Shown: positions 1-5,626 of the stretch, piece by piece
How positions within the stretch are numbered: the first letter of the stretch is position 1
How the letters are laid out: every line of letters starts with the position of its first letter
Origin: Desulfobacterales bacterium
GTDB taxonomy: Bacteria; Desulfobacterota; Desulfobacteria; Desulfobacterales; JAUWMJ01
Length of the DNA stretch: 6,335 nt
NCBI GenBank assembly: GCA_030613225.1
Contig: JAUWMJ010000197.1
Location: 1 to 6,335 of the forward strand
Reading direction: 5' to 3'
The notes under the pieces: model-generated
Database searches by the model: none
What the model saw: the letters and a program-made list of their open reading frames with translations, nothing else
Told to the model about the DNA's origin: nothing
Program-made: the position numbers and the translations under genes

Positions 1-393
1 AAAAAGATCACCGGTAGCAGGCATATAGAATGCACCGAAAACGGGCCAGAAATTTTCAATAAGTGCCAGAGACATCCCCCATATGGGAATTCCCGCCTGA
101 AAGTTGGCAACACCATCTATGGGGTCAAAAATCCATAAATACCTGTTTTCCTCATGGGAGTAATCTGTAAGTTCCAGGTTATACTTGAACACAAGATGCT
201 TTGGGAAATGAGAATGGAGCTGATCCTGAAAAAACTCGGTCAGATTAAGTTCGGCTTCTGTGACAAGATTCTCATCGAATTTAATATTTGTCCGGCCTCT
301 GCCGTAGTAAGAAAGCGCTTTTTCTCCCAAACTTTTAATCACATCCATCACAAACATCGTCAAGTCTTCTATCCCATGAGTTTTATTGGTCAC
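1..393 (-). CDS. Inositol-monophosphatase-like protein, N-terminal part (runs off left edge)
   Basis: The first 131 codons are visible, read leftward; the C-terminal half is outside the window. The fold assignment rests on WIFDPIDGVANF (residues 87-98), the second metal-binding motif of the inositol monophosphatase/FBPase-like family, followed by a family-typical stretch (GIPIWGMSLAL, 101-111; AFYMPATGDLF at the end). Family members are Mg-dependent soluble sugar-phosphate or inositol-phosphate phosphatases. The start is a GTG: it sits 6 bases after a very strong Shine-Dalgarno sequence, and a TAA in the same frame two codons upstream rules out a longer protein. Aligned by eye with E. coli SuhB, several active-site positions differ. 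The usual (G/T)EE before the DPIDG motif is replaced by KYN (70-72), the DGT threonine is Val (94), and the EAD/TDxD aspartate is Glu (48). The two motif-2 aspartates (90 and 93) remain. It may be a catalytically altered or inactive subfamily. Family call is firm; activity is doubtful. Confidence 0.85.
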   Translation of the reverse strand, partial: MTNKTHGIEDLTMFVMDVIKSLGEKALSYYGRGRTNIKFDENLVTEAELNLTEFFQDQLHSHFPKHLVFKYNLELTDYSHEENRYLWIFDPIDGVANFQAGIPIWGMSLALIENFWPVFGAFYMPATGDLF

Positions 394-398
394 TACTT

Positions 399-406
399 AC
401 CTCCTT
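399..406 (-). promoter_or_regulatory. Strong Shine-Dalgarno site deciding a GTG start
   Basis: On the minus strand the bases read AAGGAGGT, a near-perfect anti-16S match, 6 bases (counting from GGAGG) before the GTG at 393. It fixes the start of the inositol-monophosphatase-like gene, since the next in-frame ATG (codon 13) has no such site. Confidence 0.8.
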
Positions 407-544
407 TTTCTATTAATTCAGACCTCCAAAAAAAATGTTTATTTATTCACCGCAATCCCTTGATACTTGTAGTTCAGACCTCGACATTTTGTTAAGAAGT
501 ACGCTATTTTTTTGGACAAAAGCAATACGTTAATAATACATCAA

Positions 545-572
545 GTTGCTTGTTACTTGTTACTGGTTACTG
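545..572. repeat. Four tandem heptads, GTTRCTK
   Basis: Four consecutive 7-base units are visible: GTTGCTT, GTTACTT, GTTACTG, GTTACTG. They lie in the 218-base gap between the prmA stop and the inositol-monophosphatase-like gene. The same gap holds a 10-base direct repeat TTCAGACCTC (417-426 and 473-482) and a weak inverted repeat CTGGTT/AACCAG (563-568 and 592-597). I see no convincing terminator or promoter in this gap. The heptads are probably a slippage-prone microsatellite; a protein-binding role is possible but unsupported. Confidence 0.7.
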
Positions 573-611
573 GGTGCAAGGTTCAGGAAACAACCAGCTA
601 TGTTTATATGA

Positions 612-1532
612 TCAAGAAAAAATACCGGCAATTGAAACCCATTCTTCTTTTTTAAGTATATCTACAATTTCAAAACCTGATGCGACCATCTTTTCAACAA
701 CCTTGTCCTTGTTTTTTTCTATTATCCCTGAGCAGATAAAGACACTTTTCTTTTTGAGAACACTTTTTACATTGTCGAGTAAAACCATGATCGTCTCTGT
801 TAAAATGTTGGCAGCCACAAAATCAAACCTTTCATTTATTTTATCCGTAAGATTACCGGTCATTACTTTGAAATTTTTATTTTCTATTCCATTAAGCAAT
901 AGATTCTTTTCAGCAATATCTATAGCAACTTCATCAGTATCTATACCGCAGACTTTTTGAGCGCCCAGCTTTGCTGCCGCAAGCATCAATATCCCGGAAC
1001 CGGTTCCGATGTCCAAAAATTTATCACCTTTTTTTATATATTTTTCTATCATCGATATACATAACACTGTGGTCGGATGCGTACCTGTTCCAAAAGCCAT
1101 TCCCGGATCAATCTCAATAACAACGTCATCGAAATTAGCATCATAATCCTGCCATGAAGGTTTTATAACTATTTTTTTGGTGATTTTGAGCGGGTGGAAA
1201 AATTCTTTCCATGATTCAGCCCAGTCCTGTTCATCGATTTTACGGCAGATACTTTTGGAGAAAATACCACATTCCTTTTCAAGTCCAATTAGCTTTTCTC
1301 TTATAAACCTGAGATGTTTCCGGCTCTGTTTATTTTCAGGAATATAACCGGTCACTGTAATATCAGCCGGCCTGATCGCATCTGTATTTCCCCATTCTTC
1401 AACAGGTTTAATGTCAGGGTCTTCGACAACAACCCCTTTAAGTCCTAACTCATAGAAGATATTTGAAATAAGATCTGTGGCTAATTCTTTGGCAGTACAA
1501 TCAAAAATTACTTTTACTTCGATCCATTTCAT
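612..1532 (-). CDS. prmA: Ribosomal protein L11 methyltransferase
   Basis: A 306-residue cytoplasmic S-adenosylmethionine-dependent methyltransferase, the usual length for PrmA, which methylates ribosomal protein L11 at several lysines and the N-terminal amino group. The N-terminal substrate-recognition domain (about 1-105) leads into the conserved linker DWAESWKEFFHPLKI (103-117). Then come the PrmA signature DPGMAFGTGTHPTT (142-155), SAM-binding motif I LDIGTGSG (173-180), the acidic ribose-binding stretch GIDTDEVAI (196-204), and VAANIL (239-244) in the catalytic region. All key motifs look intact. The ATG at 1532 has no clear Shine-Dalgarno sequence; the upstream leader is almost pure A and T. 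A TATAGT (minus strand, 1565-1570) could be a -10 box, but I see no good -35. It is separated from neighbours by 141 and 218 bases, so it is probably transcribed on its own. In many bacteria loss of prmA is tolerated, so it is housekeeping but not necessarily essential. Confidence 0.96.
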   Translation of the reverse strand: MKWIEVKVIFDCTAKELATDLISNIFYELGLKGVVVEDPDIKPVEEWGNTDAIRPADITVTGYIPENKQSRKHLRFIREKLIGLEKECGIFSKSICRKIDEQDWAESWKEFFHPLKITKKIVIKPSWQDYDANFDDVVIEIDPGMAFGTGTHPTTVLCISMIEKYIKKGDKFLDIGTGSGILMLAAAKLGAQKVCGIDTDEVAIDIAEKNLLLNGIENKNFKVMTGNLTDKINERFDFVAANILTETIMVLLDNVKSVLKKKSVFICSGIIEKNKDKVVEKMVASGFEIVDILKKEEWVSIAGIFS

Positions 1533-1621
1533 AATTTAATTTTTATAAAAATTTTTTATTAAGAACTATACCGGACACCAATGTATAGATAGTAATACCG
1601 TTCCTAACACCTAAATAGCTC

Positions 1622-1670
1622 GTTCAGATGGCAGAGCCACTGAACTCTGACCTTGTCCTGAGGGCAAGGT
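1622..1670. other. Two adjacent hairpins downstream of the PilZ gene
   Basis: Two inverted repeats lie back to back in the 141-base gap before prmA. The first (1622-1645) pairs GTTCAG with CTGAAC and TGGC with GCCA around a 3-base loop, with one bulged A. The second (1650-1670) pairs ACCTTG with CAAGGT, extended by a T-G and two C-G pairs, loop TGA. Read on the plus strand, the second is followed by TTTTCT like an intrinsic terminator, but no plus-strand gene leads into it. On the minus strand, which carries the genes, it starts 4 bases after the PilZ-gene stop and has no T tract after it. It could be a transcript-end stabiliser, a weak bidirectional terminator or a REP-like element. The pairing is seen; the role is inferred. 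Confidence 0.5.
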
Positions 1671-1673
1671 TTT

Positions 1674-3782
1674 CTATGCTGGAATAAATCTCAAAAGGCG
1701 ATCAATAAATTTGAAATAGCTATCAGTATATTGCAGGTTAATTATCCACATTGTGTATAATTTTTCATAAGATATCAACTCTTTCTCTGCATAACTGGCG
1801 GGGTAGAGTAGAACAGATATTTCTTTTTGTTTCATTATGTCGGTGAGTAGTAAAAGCGTTTTATGGAGAACTTCTCTTGAAAGATCGCTCGAATCTAAAA
1901 TAATGACTTTGATGCAACGGGTTAAGTCTGACAGGTTTAAACCAATATCGGATATATTGACCATAATAATAGCCTTGAGGTTGTTACTTTTTTTCAAAGA
2001 GAAAATAAGCCTCTCCCTTTTAAACCCGAGTTTTTGATATTCCTTTGAAAGTTCATCAAGGCCAATCGTGCTCGGCTCCAGGTTAAGGGCGTTAAGCATA
2101 AGTCCTCCCGAAGTGTACTTATAAAAATTTTCCAGTTCTAAAAGGTCATCACTCCTGGTTTCAGCCAGCTGCCACGGCTCTGATAACCTCTTCTTTATAC
2201 TTGGTATGTTTTTATAATGGAAATAGGCAAAATCATCTAATGAACATTTTTTTGGATCTTTAATATATCTGGCAGCTCCTCCAAAAACCCGGCTGGGAAA
2301 TTTATTATCAGGCCTGTAATAACACATGAGAAAATCCATGTGAATGGAATAGAGCCTGTGTGAATCATTTCCGAAACGGCCGATTTGCTCCAGCACCTTT
2401 AACCCAGCCTTCCTGGAAAGAGAACTTCTTGCGGCATGGTGATGGATCAGCCAGGTGTTTTCATAGAACCTTATCATGGCCATGTGACCCAGAATATAAC
2501 CCTTATCCTGGTAAATAAAATGTCTTGCGATGGTCGGATTTTGAGTATAAAGTTTTTTGTAAGTTTCTTTTATCTGCTTTTTGTTCTTTTGAATAAACTC
2601 GTATTTACTAGGATAAATAAAACCGGTTTCAAAGAAGAAGTCCCACAGGGCGTCCATATCTACCTCGTTGCAAATATGGGAGTTTTCGTCTTCAGCCTGC
2701 TGCAGAAGGGCAAGGAGCTGGACGTGATGTTGAATATCTATATCAAGATAAACAATTCCGCATTTTACGCAATTCCTTCCATGGTTATCTTTGTAATATT
2801 TTTTATAAACAACCTGTGCTTTACAATTAATTTTGAAGCTTCTTGCAAATCTGATTTCCAGTTCAGGTATGATCATTCCGGGTAAAAGCAAAGGGCTATT
2901 TGCATCTTCTTCTACTGAAAAACCGGATCCCGATATATCTATAACCTTTAAATTTACCAGATTTTTAGTGAAGGGATGTCTGAAAATAATATCAGGTGAT
3001 GGTACTAGTTCCTGTCTTGTACTGCGATGATCTTTATGTTGATACCTTTGTATCTGACTTTTTATAGGTTCAAGTACGTATTTCCTCGTTTTCAGTCCAC
3101 GGGTATTTCTGGATATCTTGCATTCCCCGGCATATAATGTTTCGGTTTTGTCAGAAAAGATAATATTTGCTGTAAGATTCTTATCAAGCCATTGAAAGGT
3201 TTGGGGAGGTACTGTTTTTAGTTCAATGCAGAAGGAAACAGCATTGAAATCGATGAGCGAGCCATAAAAAAAAGAGCTGTTTTGAATCAACTGAACTTTT
3301 ATCCCTTCGCATGAACGCCTTGCTACTTTTCGAGAACTGATTTCATAACATGTTTCAGGCAGCGTAAAACTTATTCCCTCATCATTCATGCTGGATACTT
3401 CCGGTGTTACTGAAAGAAGTTTTGTATCATCTATGACAAAAAAATTGTTGAATTTATATGACTGTAACTTCTCATTAATTTCATCTGTTTCCACCCAAAG
3501 GCAATCTAACTTATTCCCTGAACAGGGCTTCGGCCTGGCGTGAAAAGAAATGGGCAGGTCATATTCTTTGTGTTTGAAATTAATAAGAATAGTGCCATCC
3601 TGAAAATTTGTGAAATTGAGTTTATTAACCAGGTATTCTTTGCTGAGCTGTTTACCTGTTTCATTATTACTTGCTTCAGTGCTTTTCTGGTTGGCCTGGG
3701 AAATTTCTTCTTTTTCCTGCACAGTAACTTCCATGTTTGTATCAAGAATCTGAATTGCTTTTTTAATAGCTCTTTCTGTCAT
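1674..3782 (-). CDS. PilZ-domain protein with tandem GNAT-like acyltransferase regions
   Basis: A 702-residue protein with no signal peptide or membrane segment seen. Residues 1-50 are charged and Gln/Asn/Glu-rich, probably a flexible lead. Residues about 148-240 resemble a degenerate PilZ domain: RKVAR (151-155) fits RxxxR, but the second motif is lost. Residues about 253-360 are a better PilZ domain, with DISGSG (282-287) matching D/NxSxxG; its arginine motif is imperfect (HRSTR, 252-256). PilZ domains bind cyclic di-GMP. About 375-525 looks like a GNAT acyltransferase fold: a QDKGYILGHMAMIRFYENTW stretch, then RKAGLK (457-462) at the acetyl-CoA loop, where the usual final Gly/Ala is Lys. 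About 540-702 resembles a second GNAT-like unit. A likely role is a cyclic-di-GMP-responsive acyltransferase or binding protein; no substrate can be named. The ATG at 3782 is preferred because GAGG lies 5 bases upstream; a GTG at 3788 sits inside that site. It follows an alpha/beta hydrolase stub. Confidence 0.75.
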   Translation of the reverse strand: MTERAIKKAIQILDTNMEVTVQEKEEISQANQKSTEASNNETGKQLSKEYLVNKLNFTNFQDGTILINFKHKEYDLPISFHARPKPCSGNKLDCLWVETDEINEKLQSYKFNNFFVIDDTKLLSVTPEVSSMNDEGISFTLPETCYEISSRKVARRSCEGIKVQLIQNSSFFYGSLIDFNAVSFCIELKTVPPQTFQWLDKNLTANIIFSDKTETLYAGECKISRNTRGLKTRKYVLEPIKSQIQRYQHKDHRSTRQELVPSPDIIFRHPFTKNLVNLKVIDISGSGFSVEEDANSPLLLPGMIIPELEIRFARSFKINCKAQVVYKKYYKDNHGRNCVKCGIVYLDIDIQHHVQLLALLQQAEDENSHICNEVDMDALWDFFFETGFIYPSKYEFIQKNKKQIKETYKKLYTQNPTIARHFIYQDKGYILGHMAMIRFYENTWLIHHHAARSSLSRKAGLKVLEQIGRFGNDSHRLYSIHMDFLMCYYRPDNKFPSRVFGGAARYIKDPKKCSLDDFAYFHYKNIPSIKKRLSEPWQLAETRSDDLLELENFYKYTSGGLMLNALNLEPSTIGLDELSKEYQKLGFKRERLIFSLKKSNNLKAIIMVNISDIGLNLSDLTRCIKVIILDSSDLSREVLHKTLLLLTDIMKQKEISVLLYPASYAEKELISYEKLYTMWIINLQYTDSYFKFIDRLLRFIPA

Positions 3783-3785
3783 ATT

Positions 3786-3791
3786 CACCTC
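3786..3791 (-). promoter_or_regulatory. Shine-Dalgarno site overlapping the stop of the upstream stub
   Basis: On the minus strand GAGGTG precedes the ATG at 3782. The TGA that ends the alpha/beta hydrolase stub (3792-3790) overlaps this site, so ribosomes finishing the stub would stop right on it. That arrangement would allow translational coupling if the stub is translated. The site also argues against the GTG at 3788 as the start, because that GTG is part of it. Confidence 0.65.
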
Positions 3792-3918
3792 ATACGTAAA
3801 AAATAAGTACTAAGCATAGAAGCGGTAAATGGCTCATGCCTCCATGTAAAATGAATAAGAGGTCTTTGCCTTCTGTTTTGCCCCAGTCTCGGTAATGAAT
3901 TTTATATCTGTCCGGCAT
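3790..3918 (-). pseudogene. Remnant of an alpha/beta hydrolase gene (N-terminal stub, 42 codons)
   Basis: Between the enolase-family gene and the PilZ gene the minus strand encodes 42 residues from an ATG at 3918. They contain YKIHYRDWGKTEGKDLLFIL followed directly by HGG. This is the typical first-strand and oxyanion-loop region of alpha/beta hydrolases (pattern: hYxxWG, a hydrophobic strand, HGG). After HGGMSH the sequence turns into an AT-rich, hydrophobic, non-family tail (LPLLCLVLIFYV) and stops. The nucleophile elbow, acid and histidine of the triad are all missing, so it cannot be a working hydrolase; such enzymes are normally around 250-300 residues. The stub starts 18 bases after the enolase-family stop and in the same frame. 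There is no Shine-Dalgarno site before it. I infer a gene truncated by a deletion that joined it to the PilZ-gene leader. A chance match is possible but unlikely given the motif order. Confidence 0.6.
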
Positions 3919-3923
3919 TTTAA

Positions 3924-3942
3924 AGGTAAGAACATCTTACCT
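3924..3942 (-). terminator. Small hairpin across the enolase-family stop codon
   Basis: AGGTAAG pairs with CTTACCT around a 5-base loop, and on the minus strand it is followed by TTAAAAT. The stop TAA of the enolase-family gene lies inside the first arm. The stem is 7 base pairs and AT-rich and the T run is short, so it would be a weak terminator at best. Just upstream, inside the coding region, TTCGGCA/TGCCGAA (3966-3972 and 3978-3984) makes another perfect 7-base stem. Confidence 0.25.
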
Positions 3943-5121
3943 GCCATCGTCATGGGTATCTGGCATTCGGCACTGCATGCCGAACCCAGTGTTCCAGTTT
4001 TCAACCGGTATTACTTTAAGACCTTGGGCCGTTTTCAGAGAATATGGATAACTTAAATCCAATATACCCTTTGGGCCGAATTTCAGAATCGGATCAACGG
4101 GCTCTCGTTCCACCAGGTAGTCTCCAAAAGCTCCTTCCTGAGCAATAAGATTTTTTCCTGCTACGTGTGCTGGAATAAGTGCCGCTCGTGTTAACAGCGA
4201 TGTTTCACCGACATGACAACCAATTATTATAGGCCAATCCAGTTTTTTCAACTCATCAATCAGTCTGAGTGCCCTTATAATACCGCCAACTCGCGAAACC
4301 TTTATATTGGCGATAAAATTTCCTGGCAGATGTTTAAATTGTGATAAATCATCAAAAGTGCACAGGCTTTCGTCAAGGATAACAGGCAACCCGGTAGCTG
4401 TGCTGACCTTGCTTATATCTTCAACATCACAGGCGCCAACCGGTTCTTCAATGGCAAATACCGGACTATTCAATGCTTTTAAATAATTTATTGCTTCTTG
4501 ACAGCGTCCCTCCCATAAACTATTCGCATCCAGGCGGATATGCACATCCGGAATATTATACTTTCTGCATAAATTTTCAAGGATCTCTATTCTCTTCCTT
4601 TCCTTTTCCAGATTGCCGTTTATCTTGATTTTAAAATCAGAAATTCCCAGGATAAGATAATGTTCTGCCAGGTCAGTAAAATTCCATTTCCCATTGTCTC
4701 CCAGAACAGCAGTGTAACGACCACGTCGCTCACAGCCATCCAGACCGAGTAATGTTTCAACGCTGCAGTTCTTCTCTCTGGAAAACAGATCCAGCAAGGC
4801 CATCTCTATTGCGCACCAGGCTGACGGATATCTGTCTATCAGGCTATTGTTTTTTTCTGTCCACTCTATTGTATCTTCAAATGTATTGAAATGCACTTTT
4901 CCGGCTGAAAAGATCTCCTGTGCCCATTGAACGCTTGATTCTAGCTCATCACCGGCTACATAAGATCTGGGACAACCTTCGCCGTAACCTGCAATTCCAT
5001 TTCTTTCCACCTTAACCCAAACGCTCTCTCCCTCATTTCTGGTTGCCGCGGCGTGACGGACTGTTGATTTTAATTTTACACGAAGAGGTTGTACCTCAAT
5101 AAGAATTGTCTGTTCAGTCAT
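3937..5121 (-). CDS. Enolase-superfamily enzyme, mandelate racemase/muconate lactonizing (dipeptide-epimerase-like) group
   Basis: A 394-residue soluble enzyme with the two-domain enolase-superfamily plan. The N-terminal capping domain (about 1-130) includes GYGEGCPRSYVAGDE (45-59). The barrel carries the expected residues: KIK (Lys164 and Lys166) on the second strand, metal ligands Asp198 (RLDAN), Glu225 (AIEEPV) and Asp250 (LDES), and the opposite base Lys274 (NIKVSRVGG). With a lysine on each side of the active site, members racemise or epimerise alpha carbons (for example L-Ala-D/L-Glu epimerase) or cycloisomerise and dehydrate (muconate lactonizing enzyme, o-succinylbenzoate synthase). 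All act through a Mg-stabilised enolate. The last barrel strand reads GCHVGETSLL (301-310), then FGDYL (332-336), where specificity is set; I cannot read the substrate from it. The C-terminus ends in a polar tail (from about 376). The ATG at 5121 has only a weak GAGA as ribosome-binding site. A hydrolase stub follows it, hinting at a former two-gene catabolic or peptide pathway. Confidence 0.88.
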   Translation of the reverse strand: MTEQTILIEVQPLRVKLKSTVRHAAATRNEGESVWVKVERNGIAGYGEGCPRSYVAGDELESSVQWAQEIFSAGKVHFNTFEDTIEWTEKNNSLIDRYPSAWCAIEMALLDLFSREKNCSVETLLGLDGCERRGRYTAVLGDNGKWNFTDLAEHYLILGISDFKIKINGNLEKERKRIEILENLCRKYNIPDVHIRLDANSLWEGRCQEAINYLKALNSPVFAIEEPVGACDVEDISKVSTATGLPVILDESLCTFDDLSQFKHLPGNFIANIKVSRVGGIIRALRLIDELKKLDWPIIIGCHVGETSLLTRAALIPAHVAGKNLIAQEGAFGDYLVEREPVDPILKFGPKGILDLSYPYSLKTAQGLKVIPVENWNTGFGMQCRMPDTHDDGR

Positions 5122-5173
5122 GCTGTTTTCTCATGTTGACCGTGCAAGGAGTATTCTGGATAACCTGTTTTAA

Positions 5174-5201
5174 TTGCATTACAAAATAGTACAGCTATAA
5201 T
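5174..5201 (+). promoter_or_regulatory. Possible sigma-70 promoter reading into the intergenic region
   Basis: A perfect -10 box TATAAT (5196-5201) lies 16 bases after TTGCAT (5174-5179), a half-matching -35. If used, a transcript would start near 5208 and run more than 400 bases before the next intact gene. That would mean either a long leader for the sensor gene or a small noncoding RNA. In AT-rich DNA a lone TATAAT is common, so this is weak. Confidence 0.25.
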
Positions 5202-5585
5202 GTTTCAAGTCATAAGAACTCATTTTTTTTAAAAGCAGATGAAGCGATAATGCTGAATTGTTTGTCACTATCGGCAGGCCTGGAAAATATGGGGTGCAAC
5301 TCCAAACGCCGACGTTAAAGCTATCATTAGCGCAATCAAAGCGGCATGTCAACTTCAGGGAATTTCTGAATTATCATATATCCCGTGAAATTTTGGCACA
5401 GGTGACCATGGCACACAATAAATTTGAGGTCGATTCTTTGTCTGTACAATGAGAAATTATTTTTGTTTCAATCTGCCTGAAGGTTTTTGCTTTTTAATAT
5501 TTATCTTTATATCTTATTGTGATAAAAGTATACAGAAATTTTTTTCAAGTCCTGTTTCAAAACTTTATTTTCGATTATTTTAAAA

Positions 5586-5594
5586 TGCTATAAT
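5586..5594 (+). promoter_or_regulatory. Extended -10 promoter for the sensor gene
   Basis: TGCTATAAT is a perfect extended -10 element (TGn plus TATAAT), 32 bases before the ATG at 5627. No good -35 is present at the right distance, which extended -10 promoters can tolerate. The predicted transcript would have a leader of only about 25 bases, without a clear Shine-Dalgarno sequence. Confidence 0.5.
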
Positions 5595-5626
5595 TAGTTT
5601 ATCATATCTCTTTTTAATTGAATAAA

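Larger units (their letters stand above)
5122..5626. other. Divergent intergenic region, 505 bases
   Basis: It separates the minus-strand enolase-family gene from the plus-strand sensor gene and must hold both promoters. The outer parts are strongly AT-rich. The middle (about 5257-5400) is less AT-rich and contains an open stretch without a start codon (5257-5388, plus) reading WKIWGATPNADVKAIISAIK and a few more residues to a TGA. It faintly recalls the C-terminal tail of isopropylmalate or citramalate synthases (W..xG..xN.....A...A) and may be a relic. For the minus strand, TTGAAA (5203-5208) and TGTAAT (5178-5183) resemble promoter boxes, but their 19-base spacing is long. No convincing RNA gene, terminator or intact coding region is seen. 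Confidence 0.6.

Noticed and set aside
154..495. Plus-strand open frame of 113 codons
   Set aside because: It lies antisense to the inositol-monophosphatase-like gene and its leader; the product resembles no family and the minus-strand gene explains the region.
550..960. Plus-strand open frame of 136 codons
   Set aside because: Antisense shadow of the prmA 3' half, rich in Ser/Phe/Leu as expected for such shadows.
1650..1676. Hairpin plus TTTTCT as a plus-strand intrinsic terminator
   Set aside because: No plus-strand gene lies upstream for it to end; kept only as a structural feature.
2436..2885. Plus-strand open frame of 149 codons
   Set aside because: Antisense to the PilZ/GNAT-like gene; it has hydrophobic runs but no recognisable domain.
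3783..3788. GTG at 3788 as start of the PilZ/GNAT-like protein
   Set aside because: That GTG is part of the Shine-Dalgarno sequence; the ATG at 3782 has proper spacing.
3506..3806. Two short open frames, one on each strand
   Set aside because: Both overlap the N-terminal part of the PilZ/GNAT-like gene in other frames and have no family features.
5258..5452. Plus-strand open frame of 64 codons with a TTG start
   Set aside because: No convincing ribosome-binding site and no recognisable protein; another frame of the same bases looks more protein-like.
5203..5551. TTTCAAGTC occurring twice (5203-5211, 5543-5551)
   Set aside because: Nine bases in AT-rich DNA 340 bases apart is not enough to claim a repeat or operator.
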